A stretch of DNA of 64,000 nt from Clostridiales bacterium (GTDB lineage: Bacteria; Bacillota; Clostridia; Christensenellales; Borkfalkiaceae), in contig SVIO01000007.1 in the NCBI GenBank assembly GCA_015069465.1, forward strand, positions 28,832 to 92,831, given 5' to 3'. Below the pieces are notes generated by a model. The model was not told the DNA's origin and did no database searches. It saw only the letters and a program-made list of their open reading frames with translations. Positions 8,203 through 17,563 of this stretch are shown piece by piece; position 1 is the stretch's first letter; every line of letters begins with the position of its first letter. The position numbers and the translations under genes are program-made.

Positions 8203-11200
8203 TTATGTTTTTTTAGTGAAAAATATTATGTCTTTTTCTGGGATATAATTTTTGAGTTCACTAATCAATCCGTCACATTTTCTTATTGCACAATTTGCGC
8301 TGTATTTTTTGCCACCGAGTGCAATGATTACAGGTATATCGCCCACATAACTTGTTAAGATGTCAAGTATTTCATCTTTTTTGTCTATCTTGTCATCTGG
8401 CACTATTATACCCATGTATTCTTGCCCTGCTTTTGAATTTTCTTGTTCGGTTATTGTTAAAATTTCCACGCTATCTGCAATGATTTGCGCTTCTTTTTCT
8501 TTTAGTTGTATTTTTCCAGAAACTTTTACTATTTGTTCTAACTTGAGTGCATCAATTGCCCTTTCGTAAACTTTTGGAAAGCATATTACTTCAATTTGTC
8601 CGTTTATGTCTTCTACCTTTGTAAAAGCCATTGTTTGACCACTCTTTGTAACGAGTTTCTTAAATTCTGTGACAATGCCACCCATCACTACGTGTTCGCC
8701 GTCTTTAATTTCGGTATAAGTTCTATTTTCATCTTCATCTTCTTCATAATAGTCTAATACAGAAGTATTAAAACTAAACTTAGAGAACTGCTCTCTATAG
8801 TCAGAGAGTGGGTGACCCGATAGATATATGCCAAGCACTGTCTTTTCAAGCGTTAGTTTTTCTTTTGATGAAAACTCATCAATCTTTGGATATTCAAGTT
8901 CTAAGCCTTCATCATCTGCAAGAAGAGTGCCAAACATAGAAATTTGTTGCTCGTTGCGTTTCTTTTCAACTAGCGATACCCTTTCCATATAATCGCCGTA
9001 CACCGTCATAAGCGTTCTACGATTTATCTTAAAGCAGTCAAAACCACCAGATAAAATTAAACTTTCAACAAGCCTTTTGTTTATGCCAAGACCTATACAC
9101 CTATTGATAAAGTCTTCAAATGACTTAAACTCCCCACCCGAATCTCTTTCTTTTATGATTTGTTCAACAACGCCAAGTCCAACGTTTTTAAGACCTACAA
9201 GTCCAAAACGCACCCCACCATTTTCGCAAGAGAACATTGCCTTGCTCTTGTTTATATCTGGAGTTAACACGCTTATGTTTTTAGATTTTAGGTATGATAG
9301 ATATTTTGAAAGTTCTTCTATCTTGTCTATTCTGTTGTTTAAAAGCGAACAGAAAAACTCAACTTCATAATACCTTTTAAGGTATGCCGTTTGATAAGCA
9401 AGCACGGCGTATGCTGCTGCGTGGGATTTGTTAAAGGCATATCTTGCAAAAGGTTTCATGTTATCATAAATCTTGATTGCAACTTCTTCTGGAACGCCCC
9501 TTTTAATAGCACCATCAACAGGTTGACCTGTGCTTTCGTTTATACCACCATAAACGAATATGGCCTTTTGCGCTTCCATAATATCAAGTTTTTTCTTACC
9601 CATCGCCTTTCTAACGACGTCGGCATGCCCAAGCGTAAACCCACCAAGGCTTTGGCAGATTTGCATAACTTGTTCTTGATAAACAAGTATGCCATAACTA
9701 TTTTTAAGTATTGGCTCTAAAAGTGGGTGGTCATATTTAACTAGTTCTGGATTATGCTTATTCTTAACATAATCGTCTATTGAGTCCATTGGCCCTGGTC
9801 TATAAAGCGATATTCCGGCTATAATATCTTCAAAGGTCGTTGGCTTTAAGTTTCTCATAAACCTTTTCATGCCCGGACTTTCTAGTTGGAACACGCCGTC
9901 AGTTTCGCCTGAGCCGATAAGTTCGTATGCCCCCATGTCTTCATAGCCAAGTTTATGGAAGTCTATATCTATGCCGTGATTTTCTTTTACATATTGACAA
10001 GCAAGTTGTACATCGGTTAAAGTTCTTAAACCCAAGAAGTCCATTTTGAGCATACCTAATGCTTCGACTTCTATCATGTCAAACTGCGTGGTAATATCAT
10101 CGCCGTTTCTTTGAAGTGGAACGTTTTCCATTATAGGCTTTTCGCATATAACAACGCCTGCAGCGTGCATTGATGCTTGCCTAGGCAATCCTTCTATCTT
10201 GATTGCCATATCTATTATCTTTTTAAGTTGGTCGTCTGTATCGTAAATTTCTCTAAGTTCTGGAACGCCTACATTTGTGCCGTCTTTGGTTAGGTCTAAG
10301 CCTAAAGACTGACGGATTGTTGACTTTCCATCCATTAGTTTTGTTATCTTATCCACATTTGCATAAGGCACTCTATACACCCTTGCAACGTCTTTGATAG
10401 CACCTTTTGCTGCCATCGTTCCAAAAGTGATTATTTGTGCAACCCTATCTGAGCCGTATTTCTTTCTTACATATTCAACAACTTCGCCACGGCGAGCATC
10501 GGATATATCAACGTCAAAGTCGGGCATGCTTACCCTTTCTCTATTTAAAAATCTTTCAAAAATAAGTTGATATCTAAGTGGCTCTACATCGGTGATTCCC
10601 ACAGAATACGCAATGATACTAGATACGCCCGAGCCACGACCTGCACCCACAGGTATGCCCACGCTTCTTGCATAATTGATAAAGTCCCAAACGATAAGGT
10701 AATAGTCGCAAAAGCCCATTGAACTTATAACGTCAAACTCATATTCGAAACGCTCTCTTATCTCTGGGGTTATCTCGCTATATCTCTTTCTTAAACCGTC
10801 CTCGGCTAATCTTCTTAAGTATTCTTTTGATGTGCTTCCATCATCTGGAATGTATTTTGGAATAAGCGAATCATCTCTTATTGGGTCGCCCTTTTTTGTT
10901 AGGTTAAACACTTCTTCTGTAACCTTATCGGCAATCTTTTTGGTGTTTTCTATTGCGTCTGGTATATGAGAGAAAAGTTTTGCCATTTCTTCTGGTGACT
11001 TTAGGTACGATTGGTCGCTTTCCATCTTTAGCCTTGTTGGGTCATCTATTGTTGTTTTCATGCTGATACACATAATAACATCTTGCATTTCAGCATCTTC
11101 TCTTTCTAAATAGTGAACGTCGTTTGTGGCTACGAGTGGAATATTTAGTTCTCTTGAAAGTTTTATTAAGAGTGGATTTATGCGTTTTTGGTCATCTAAA

Positions 11201-11724
11201 CCATGGTCTTGAATTTCGATATAAAAATCTTCTTTGAAAATATCATAAAGCATAAGCGCAGTTTGTTTTGCGCCTTCATAATCATTTTCGAGTAGCCTTT
11301 TAGACACTCTACCAGCAAGGCATGCAGATAGGCAAATAAGTCCTTCGCTATGCTCTTTTATGGTTTTATAGTCTATTCTTGGTTTATAGTGAAAGCCGTC
11401 GACATATGCTATTGAATCAAGTTTGATTAGGTTTTTATAGCCTTTTTTATTTTTACATAGCAAAATTAAGTGGTCATAGTTTTGCTTGCCACTTTTTTCT
11501 TTATAATCATCGCAAACATACATTTCGCAACCGATTATGCCCTTTATCCCTGCCTTTTTTGCTTCCCCAGCAAAGTAAAGCGAGCCGAACATATTGCCAT
11601 GGTCGGTTATCGCAACGGCATCCATGCCCTTTTCTTTTAGGCTTTTGAATAGCTTGTCTATTCTCGTTGCGCCATCGAGCAAACTGTATTCTGTGTGTAA
11701 ATGTAAATGTACAAAATCAGACAT
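8203..11724 (-). CDS. dnaE: DNA polymerase III alpha subunit (DnaE type)
   Basis: A 1173-residue replicative polymerase, normal for DnaE. An N-terminal PHP domain begins with HLHLHTEYSLLDG at residues 7-19 and DHGNMFGSLYF near 42. The C-family polymerase palm with GAGRGSGVSSIIAY and PDFDVDISDARR (catalytic Asp pair) lies near residues 360-410, followed by fingers, a helix-hairpin-helix region and an OB domain near 1000-1080. There is no DEDD exonuclease, so it is not PolC. It lies 11 nt after whiA in the murB-PHP-whiA-dnaE operon. Confidence 0.97.
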   Translation of the reverse strand: MSDFVHLHLHTEYSLLDGATRIDKLFKSLKEKGMDAVAITDHGNMFGSLYFAGEAKKAGIKGIIGCEMYVCDDYKEKSGKQNYDHLILLCKNKKGYKNLIKLDSIAYVDGFHYKPRIDYKTIKEHSEGLICLSACLAGRVSKRLLENDYEGAKQTALMLYDIFKEDFYIEIQDHGLDDQKRINPLLIKLSRELNIPLVATNDVHYLEREDAEMQDVIMCISMKTTIDDPTRLKMESDQSYLKSPEEMAKLFSHIPDAIENTKKIADKVTEEVFNLTKKGDPIRDDSLIPKYIPDDGSTSKEYLRRLAEDGLRKRYSEITPEIRERFEYEFDVISSMGFCDYYLIVWDFINYARSVGIPVGAGRGSGVSSIIAYSVGITDVEPLRYQLIFERFLNRERVSMPDFDVDISDARRGEVVEYVRKKYGSDRVAQIITFGTMAAKGAIKDVARVYRVPYANVDKITKLMDGKSTIRQSLGLDLTKDGTNVGVPELREIYDTDDQLKKIIDMAIKIEGLPRQASMHAAGVVICEKPIMENVPLQRNGDDITTQFDMIEVEALGMLKMDFLGLRTLTDVQLACQYVKENHGIDIDFHKLGYEDMGAYELIGSGETDGVFQLESPGMKRFMRNLKPTTFEDIIAGISLYRPGPMDSIDDYVKNKHNPELVKYDHPLLEPILKNSYGILVYQEQVMQICQSLGGFTLGHADVVRKAMGKKKLDIMEAQKAIFVYGGINESTGQPVDGAIKRGVPEEVAIKIYDNMKPFARYAFNKSHAAAYAVLAYQTAYLKRYYEVEFFCSLLNNRIDKIEELSKYLSYLKSKNISVLTPDINKSKAMFSCENGGVRFGLVGLKNVGLGVVEQIIKERDSGGEFKSFEDFINRCIGLGINKRLVESLILSGGFDCFKINRRTLMTVYGDYMERVSLVEKKRNEQQISMFGTLLADDEGLELEYPKIDEFSSKEKLTLEKTVLGIYLSGHPLSDYREQFSKFSFNTSVLDYYEEDEDENRTYTEIKDGEHVVMGGIVTEFKKLVTKSGQTMAFTKVEDINGQIEVICFPKVYERAIDALKLEQIVKVSGKIQLKEKEAQIIADSVEILTITEQENSKAGQEYMGIIVPDDKIDKKDEILDILTSYVGDIPVIIALGGKKYSANCAIRKCDGLISELKNYIPEKDIIFFTKKT

Positions 11725-11735
11725 AATTTCTTCCT

Positions 11736-12677
11736 TTATAGTTCATTTGCTATTGTCATAATCTTCCTTAGTCTATGGTTTAGACAACTTTTGCTAACAT
11801 CTAACCTTTCTGCAAGTTCTAAAAGTGTGTCGTCTGGATATTCTATCCTTGTTCTTGCTGTGGTCTCTAAGTCTTTGCTTAAGGTATCTAAACCTATCGT
11901 TTCTTTTATCTTTTTGATTGCTAAAATCTGTTTTCTTGATGCTTCAACTTGTTTAGTAACATTTCCTAAATCGCAATTTTTTTGTCTATTTATCTTATTT
12001 GCAAGTTCTCTATTTATCATAAGGTCGGTTATTTTAAGCACCGATATAGGCGCTGGCAAAAATGCAAGAAAGTCTTTTATTTCTTCTGCACTCTTAATGT
12101 AAATTATATAGCCTTCCCTTCTTTTAACAATCTTTGTCATTATGCCATACTCTGCGAGTTTAGAACTTGTTTCAAGTGCTGGAGAGTGGTGTGAAAAACT
12201 TATCTCTAAATGATAACTCGTGCTTGAATTATCATTTTCGTTTGGCAAAGTACATCTGCCCGTTGCAACAAATAGCCCCCTTATAAATGCTTTTAGACAA
12301 CACTCTTTTTTTGTAATGTCATTAAAAAATGTTAAATCTACCCCCACACCTTCTTCATCTGTTATGAGTATGCCAAGTTCGGTCAGTATTTCAACTGCCT
12401 TTTCGCCACTTAAAGATAAATATAATTTGCTTTTGCTGTTTTGACCTTCACTTACTGAAACTTCCCTTATTTCATAGTCAAATAGGTCATAAAAGGTCGT
12501 GGTTAAGGTCACCAGCGTTTGTTCATCAAAAACCTTAAACTCCACACCAAGTTCGCCATCTTTTTCATATAGCACGCCAGAGCCACGAATAAGACCTGCT
12601 ATAAATGCCTTTTTGCAGTGCGTTTCTTTTATAGGCTTTGATAATATTTCTTTTTTTATCTTATCTGTAAAATTCAT
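11736..12677 (-). CDS. whiA: WhiA family DNA-binding regulator
   Basis: A 313-residue protein with the two-part architecture of WhiA: degenerate LAGLIDADG-endonuclease domains at the N-terminus (AFIAGLIRGSGVLYE near residue 25, AFIRGLFVATG near 130) and a C-terminal helix-turn-helix, LLELAERLDVSKSCLNHRLR. WhiA influences cell division and, in actinobacteria, sporulation. In most Firmicutes it follows rapZ and yvcK; here it follows a PHP phosphoesterase directly and shares a 1-nt junction with it. Confidence 0.95.
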   Translation of the reverse strand: MNFTDKIKKEILSKPIKETHCKKAFIAGLIRGSGVLYEKDGELGVEFKVFDEQTLVTLTTTFYDLFDYEIREVSVSEGQNSKSKLYLSLSGEKAVEILTELGILITDEEGVGVDLTFFNDITKKECCLKAFIRGLFVATGRCTLPNENDNSSTSYHLEISFSHHSPALETSSKLAEYGIMTKIVKRREGYIIYIKSAEEIKDFLAFLPAPISVLKITDLMINRELANKINRQKNCDLGNVTKQVEASRKQILAIKKIKETIGLDTLSKDLETTARTRIEYPDDTLLELAERLDVSKSCLNHRLRKIMTIANEL

Positions 12678-13450
12678 TATGCCTTCTCCTTAAACGCCTT
12701 AAATCGCATTGTTGGAAGCCTGCCGTCTATATTTGCTATTTGGTCTTTATTTATTTTTATAGTGTCAAGCATTTTTTCAACTAAGGAAATTTCGCCAACC
12801 CTATCTGGCGTGTGTGCATCCGAATTTATTACAAACTTTACGCCCGTTGATGCCACTTGATATAATTCTTCTTCGGTTAGATGTGTCTTTTTAGAATTTA
12901 ATTCTATATATGTGCCATAATCACTTGCTACCTTTGCCACTTCTTTTGCATTAGCAAAGCAACAAAAATTTAGGTGTGTGATTATGTCTACAGGGTTGTT
13001 TTTGATTACATTTATAAAAGTTTTTGTGTTAGTATCAATCAAACTTTGTGGAATATTTTTTTTGTTAAATGTAGAGCAAAAAAAGTTTCTTGCAAATAGC
13101 GAAAAAAGCGTGCCGAATTTATAAAGCACAAACTTATGCACGCCTGCTAAAAAAATATCAAAGTCATCGTACATGTTTTGCTTTAAGTCCACGCTTCCGT
13201 CCGTTCCTATTATGTTTGATTCTATGCCAAGAAGCACTTTTACACCCGTTTGTTCACTTGCTTTTTTGCAAAGTCCTTTCATCTTTGGCACTTTTCTTTT
13301 TGTAAGCCCAAAAGCAGGGTGCGAAAAGCCGTGGTCTGATATACCAAGTTCTCTTAACCCCTTTTCTTTTGCAACAAGTGCATTATCAATTATTTGACCC
13401 TTGCCGTGACTAAACACTGTGTGGGTGTGATAATCTGATGTAAGAATCAT
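12677..13450 (-). CDS. PHP-domain phosphoesterase
   Basis: A 257-residue protein of the PHP superfamily of metal-dependent phosphoesterases, related to histidinol phosphatase and YcdX. It opens with SDYHTHTVFSHGKG (HxH at residues 8-10), has ELGISDHGFSHP near 35, and ends with INSDAHTPDRVGE, giving the metal ligands in order. A GTG six codons upstream lies within the AGGGGAG SD, so the ATG at 13450 is preferred; it overlaps the murB stop as TAATG. Substrate unknown. The murB-PHP-whiA neighbourhood is common in Clostridia, without histidine genes nearby. Confidence 0.85.
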   Translation of the reverse strand: MILTSDYHTHTVFSHGKGQIIDNALVAKEKGLRELGISDHGFSHPAFGLTKRKVPKMKGLCKKASEQTGVKVLLGIESNIIGTDGSVDLKQNMYDDFDIFLAGVHKFVLYKFGTLFSLFARNFFCSTFNKKNIPQSLIDTNTKTFINVIKNNPVDIITHLNFCCFANAKEVAKVASDYGTYIELNSKKTHLTEEELYQVASTGVKFVINSDAHTPDRVGEISLVEKMLDTIKINKDQIANIDGRLPTMRFKAFKEKA

Positions 13451-14340
13451 TAAAACTCCCCTACGCACTCGACTTCTTCTATTAACTCCACGCCAAATGC
13501 GTCTTTAACTTTTTGTTTGATTGTTGTTATCAACTGATAAACATCTCTGGCCTTTGCCTTCGATGATGTTATTATAAAGTTTGCATGCCTTTCAGAAACT
13601 ATTGCACCACCGATGCTATACCCTTTTAAGCCTGCTTGTTCTATTAGCGCCCCTGCCGAAAATGGTTTTGGGTTCTTGAACACCGACCCACAACTTTTTC
13701 CCGATGGTTGAACCAATCGCCTTAAGTCCTTATACGACTTTATGCTGTTATAAATCTTTTCCCTGTCGCCATTTGTTAAATTAAAGGTTGCTGATACAAC
13801 AACTTCTTTGCCTTTTAAAAACCGACTTGTACGATACCCAAACTTGCAATTACTTTTGTCATAAACCTTTATCTTGCCATTACAAAGCGTTTCAACCGTT
13901 TCAATGTTGTCGCTTATATTATGCCCAAAAGCACCTGCATTCATAACTATTGCACCACCAACCGTTGCTGGTATACCTGCAAGGGCTTCTAAACCACTAA
14001 GTTTATTATCTAGGGCAAACTGCAAAAGTTTTTCTAGTTTTGCGCCTGCCATTGCCTTTACTTGTTCTCTTTTGAAAAACACGTCACTTAGCCGTTTAGT
14101 ATCTATTATAAGCCCGTTAAAGCCAAGGTCTGAAACTAATATGTTCGTGCCACTGCCTATAACTTTATACTTAACTTTATATTGTTTTGCTAAAGTAATA
14201 AGGTTATTCAGCGAGTAAAGGCTGTCTATTTGAGCATAGTATCTTGCACAGCCACCCACACCATAGCCAGTATGTTTTCTCATAGGTTCATCAAATGTAA
14301 TTTTGGCATTTGTGGTCTCTAGCAGTGCATTTTTAAACAC
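13450..14340 (-). CDS. murB: UDP-N-acetylenolpyruvoylglucosamine reductase
   Basis: A 296-residue cytosolic FAD/NADPH enzyme that reduces UDP-GlcNAc-enolpyruvate to UDP-MurNAc in peptidoglycan synthesis. The FAD-binding motif GSGTNILVSDLGFNG (near 62-76), the central GLEALAGIPATVGGAIVMNA and the active-site SCGSVFKNP are present. The length fits the short type II enzymes. Translation starts with GTG at 14340, 7 nt after an AAGGAG SD. It is first in the murB-PHP-whiA-dnaE operon. Confidence 0.97.
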   Translation of the reverse strand: MFKNALLETTNAKITFDEPMRKHTGYGVGGCARYYAQIDSLYSLNNLITLAKQYKVKYKVIGSGTNILVSDLGFNGLIIDTKRLSDVFFKREQVKAMAGAKLEKLLQFALDNKLSGLEALAGIPATVGGAIVMNAGAFGHNISDNIETVETLCNGKIKVYDKSNCKFGYRTSRFLKGKEVVVSATFNLTNGDREKIYNSIKSYKDLRRLVQPSGKSCGSVFKNPKPFSAGALIEQAGLKGYSIGGAIVSERHANFIITSSKAKARDVYQLITTIKQKVKDAFGVELIEEVECVGEF

Positions 14341-14357
14341 AAATTACTCCTTATATC

Positions 14358-14386
14358 ATTTTACTATATTTTAATTTTTTTTTCAA
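14358..14386 (-). promoter_or_regulatory. Promoter of murB operon
   Basis: Minus strand TTGAAA (14381-14386), 17-nt AT-rich spacer, TAAAAT (14358-14363). It lies between the stop codon of the upstream solute-binding gene and murB, so the murB operon probably has its own start. Confidence 0.68.
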
Positions 14387-14388
14387 GA

Positions 14389-15369
14389 CTAAATTAACAA
14401 ATTTTTCACATATTTTATTGCATTTTTGTCGCCTTTTATTGCAAGCATTGACATGCTGTGCATTTCACTTAAAACTTCTTTAGTGTTAAATGCTGAAATG
14501 GTTGAAAAACCACGGCTATTTTGCATTAAATTTAAGTTTTCTATGTCAAAACTAACATTTTTATATGGCGAAAGCATGTTTATTTTATTTAACCTTTCTT
14601 GCACCTTATCCGAGAGCAAATAGTCTATAAATCGCTTTGCTATAATACTTTTATTAGTGTCGCTTGCAGTAAGCGAAACATACTGATATAGGTCGTTAAA
14701 ATTAGTTAGTGGAATTGCTGAAAAGTTACCCCCCCTATTAGTTAATCTCACCACATCTCGTTGCGTTCCCAACATAAACGCATTTTTGCCCAAAGTGAAC
14801 TTTGTGTAGGCATCCATAGGGCTTAAAACTTCTATATTTTCAAACTCAAGGCCTTCTAACATCATTGCTAAAATCGGTTGAGTGTTTTGCCCTTTAGATA
14901 CTATTAGTGGGGTCTCATCTTTACCTTCTAAATCTAGGTTTTTTATTAAGACATACCCACCACGACACCATGCCGTTGCATAAACCTTTTCTCCAACCTT
15001 GCCACCCCCAACGCATCTAGAAGTATTTATTGGTGACATCTTTTTTATGTCTAAGCCGTTTGAATATGAAATTATGTCTGGATATATCCCTTTAGAAATG
15101 TTTTCTTCTGCACTAGTAAAAGTGTGATTTATAACCATGACAAGCGTGCCTTCATTTTGCTTTTCAAAATCACGAGAAACGCTTAAAAGAAATTGCTTTC
15201 TTGAACCCGAACCACCTTCAAAGCCATCTATTTGCCAAATGGTGATTATTCCTTTAAATTCTTTTGGGTCTTTAAGTTTTTCTTCACCTATTTTTTTATA
15301 GCCAAAAGTTAAGGTGAAAACCGTGCTAAATATAATTAAACTTGCCATTATTATTCTAATTATTTTCAT
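14389..15369 (-). CDS. Orphan extracellular solute-binding protein-like
   Basis: A 326-residue protein with an N-terminal hydrophobic signal or anchor segment (residues 4-24). The rest looks like a type 1 ABC solute-binding protein: ITIWQIDGFEGGSGSRKQF, YPDIISYSNGLD and the C-terminal AKRFIDYLLSDKVQERL helix typical of sugar-binding lipoproteins. There is no lipobox Cys after the hydrophobic stretch (TFGYKKIG), so it is probably anchored or secreted rather than a lipoprotein. No permease or ATPase genes are adjacent. It stands alone behind a terminator, upstream of murB. Ligand unknown. Confidence 0.72.
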   Translation of the reverse strand: MKIIRIIMASLIIFSTVFTLTFGYKKIGEEKLKDPKEFKGIITIWQIDGFEGGSGSRKQFLLSVSRDFEKQNEGTLVMVINHTFTSAEENISKGIYPDIISYSNGLDIKKMSPINTSRCVGGGKVGEKVYATAWCRGGYVLIKNLDLEGKDETPLIVSKGQNTQPILAMMLEGLEFENIEVLSPMDAYTKFTLGKNAFMLGTQRDVVRLTNRGGNFSAIPLTNFNDLYQYVSLTASDTNKSIIAKRFIDYLLSDKVQERLNKINMLSPYKNVSFDIENLNLMQNSRGFSTISAFNTKEVLSEMHSMSMLAIKGDKNAIKYVKNLLI

Positions 15370-15393
15370 AATTTAAGTATATTCTTATATATC

Positions 15394-15426
15394 AAAAAAT
15401 AGGACTTCTTAAATTAGAAATCCTAT
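15394..15426 (-). terminator. Terminator after the M16 peptidase gene
   Basis: Stem ATAGGA-TTCT / AGAA-TCCTAT with one bulged base and a short AT loop, followed on the minus strand by six T. It lies 57 nt after the peptidase stop. Confidence 0.82.
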
Positions 15427-15482
15427 CTGTTTTAGTCTGTTTTTATGGTTAAAAAATACTAAAATTATGTGCAAATTTTAAC

Positions 15483-16724
15483 TTAAATTTTTAGTGGAGA
15501 GCGTTTTGACCCAACCGTTGCAGTTGCCATTGTTTTTATATCAAAATACTTATCAATAACATCATTTACGTCTTTCATACTAACGCTTTCTAACCTTTTA
15601 ATTCTATCGGTTAAATCAAATTCTTTATCTAAAAGAATAAGGTGTTTTGCATACAAAAGCATTTGCGATGCCGTGCTTTCTTGACCCATTATAAATGCGC
15701 TTTTTATTTGCGCTTTGCCACGGCTAAATTCTTGCTCGGTAATCTTGTTCTTTTTAAGCACTTCTATTTGCTCTAAAATTGCACTTACTGCTAAATCTCT
15801 AAGCGAAGTGTTTACGCCTGCATATATCTCTAAAATGCCGTTATCTTTATATCCAGAAGCATAAGAATACACGCTGTATGCAAGCCCAAGTTCTTCTCTT
15901 ATTTTTTGGAATAAACGACTGCTCATGCCACCACCAAACACTATGTTTGCAATAGCAAACGCATCGCTATCTTTATCGTTTAGGCTTATGCCTTTCATTG
16001 CAAAACCAATGTGCGTTTGCTCTATTCTTTTGCTCCTTAATAGGTTTTGTGGGTTTGGAATTTGGGTTTTTGCTTGTGGCTGACTTTTTAATCTTGTAAA
16101 CTTATCGGCAAAGTATTTTTCTACCAAACTTGTTGCCCTTTCTATATCAATGTTCCCTGCAACTGAGATTACCACATTGTCGGCTGTGTAATACTTGTCC
16201 ATATACTTAATAACGTCGTCACGAGTAAATCTTTTTATGTTTTTGCTACTTCCAAGAATAGTTTGTCCAAGCCCACTCTTTCCATAATAGCCTTGTGACA
16301 AAAGGTCTAAACAAACTTCTTCAGGCGTGTCTTCGCTCATTTTGATTTCTTCTATTACAACGCCCTTTTCCTTTTCTAGTTCTTCTTTGTCAAACTTAGA
16401 ACTAAAGAATATGTCCGATAAAATTTCTAAGGCTTCTTCAGCATGTTCTCTTGTCGATTTTGTATAATAACAAGTTAGTTCCTTTGACGTAAAGGCGTTT
16501 ATTTGTGCGCCTATTCTATCGATATGGTCGGAAATTTCAAAGGCAGAACGCTTTTCTGTGCCCTTAAACATAACGTGCTCTATAAAATGGGATATGCCGT
16601 TATCTATATTGCTCTCGTTCATACTGCCCGTTTTTACAAGCACGCCTATGCTTACAGATAGCATGCCTTCCATTTTGTTTACAACAAGCCTTAGTCCATT
16701 TCCAAACTGTTTATATTTAACCAT
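15483..16724 (-). CDS. M16 family zinc peptidase (YmxG/PepR-like)
   Basis: A 413-residue processing-peptidase-like protein. The inverted zinc motif HFIEH is at residues 46-50, with the third ligand supplied by the downstream VVIEEIKMSEDTPEE segment. The R/Y pair region GGGMSSRLFQKIREELGLAYSVYSY, typical of M16B, lies near residue 280. The order pnp - ylxY - ymxG(mlpA) is conserved in Bacillus and matches this locus. A TTG four codons upstream is part of the TTGGAG SD; the ATG at 16724 is used. Probably cytosolic; natural substrate unknown. Confidence 0.92.
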   Translation of the reverse strand: MVKYKQFGNGLRLVVNKMEGMLSVSIGVLVKTGSMNESNIDNGISHFIEHVMFKGTEKRSAFEISDHIDRIGAQINAFTSKELTCYYTKSTREHAEEALEILSDIFFSSKFDKEELEKEKGVVIEEIKMSEDTPEEVCLDLLSQGYYGKSGLGQTILGSSKNIKRFTRDDVIKYMDKYYTADNVVISVAGNIDIERATSLVEKYFADKFTRLKSQPQAKTQIPNPQNLLRSKRIEQTHIGFAMKGISLNDKDSDAFAIANIVFGGGMSSRLFQKIREELGLAYSVYSYASGYKDNGILEIYAGVNTSLRDLAVSAILEQIEVLKKNKITEQEFSRGKAQIKSAFIMGQESTASQMLLYAKHLILLDKEFDLTDRIKRLESVSMKDVNDVIDKYFDIKTMATATVGSKRSPLKI

Positions 16725-16736
16725 TTTTTTCTCCAA

Positions 16737-17453
16737 TTATGTAACTAAAATATTTTGACTGACACTAACGATATCAAACCCCACGCTTTTATAATAATCT
16801 ATTATCGATGGCAAAACTTCTAAAGTATGCTTTTTTGGGTGCATAAGCACTAAGTCCCCACCAGCAAGGTTTTTTGTTGCCCTATTATATAATGTTGTTA
16901 AATTACTATCACGCCAATCAATAGTGTCTTTTGACCACATTATAACCTTGTAACCTAAGTCATAACTTGCCTTTAAGGTGTTTGGGGAAAAACTGCCAGA
17001 TGGTGGTGCAAAAAGTTTCATTTCAGCGCCACATAGCGCCTTAACAACGCTATGCGTGTTTGATATTTCTTGTTCGTTTTCGTTATAACTAAGTTTTTTG
17101 TGGTCTTTATGAAAATAGCCGTGATTGCCTATTTCGTGACCACTATTTATTATTCTAACTAACGTTTCCCCATTGTCATCTGCCCAACAACCACCCACAA
17201 AAAAGGTTGCTTTTACGCCCTTTTCATCTAAAACATCTATTATAGAATTTACAATTTTTGTGTTTTCATACACATTAAACATAATAGATACATTGTTTTT
17301 TAATGGATTGCCGTTGTATATTGCACTAAGCGTGTCATTGCCATATGCTTCAAGTGTGGTTTTTGGCATAAAGTTTATAATATACACAATAAATAAGGTC
17401 ATAACTAGCATTGTGTTTATTATAAAAGTGTGTCTTTTACTTAGTTTTTTCAT
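16737..17453 (-). CDS. ylxY: YlxY-type polysaccharide deacetylase-like protein
   Basis: A 238-residue membrane-anchored NodB-fold protein with one transmembrane segment (residues 9-29). The zinc HxxxH is kept (H111 and H115 in GNHGYFHKDH) and motif 3 reads APPSGSFSPNT. The motif 1 catalytic Asp of active enzymes (TFDD) is replaced by Asn in SIMFNVYE (N60), as in the YlxY subgroup, so deacetylase activity is uncertain. It lies downstream of pnp and 12 nt upstream of the M16 peptidase start, as in Bacillus. An AGGTGG SD is present. Confidence 0.88.
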   Translation of the reverse strand: MKKLSKRHTFIINTMLVMTLFIVYIINFMPKTTLEAYGNDTLSAIYNGNPLKNNVSIMFNVYENTKIVNSIIDVLDEKGVKATFFVGGCWADDNGETLVRIINSGHEIGNHGYFHKDHKKLSYNENEQEISNTHSVVKALCGAEMKLFAPPSGSFSPNTLKASYDLGYKVIMWSKDTIDWRDSNLTTLYNRATKNLAGGDLVLMHPKKHTLEVLPSIIDYYKSVGFDIVSVSQNILVT

Positions 17454-17516
17454 TTTTTGCCACCTCTATTCGTAGTTTATGCCGATAGAGAGCAATAAAA
17501 TTACTATTTAAATCAA

Positions 17517-17544
17517 AATATGCAAGGCGTTTGCCTTGCATATT
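17517..17544 (-). terminator. Terminator of pnp
   Basis: A 12-bp perfect stem AATATGCAAGGC / GCCTTGCATATT with a 4-nt loop, followed on the minus strand by TTTTG. It begins 20 nt after the pnp stop. Confidence 0.82.
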
Positions 17545-17563
17545 TTTCTTGCTTTATTATAGA

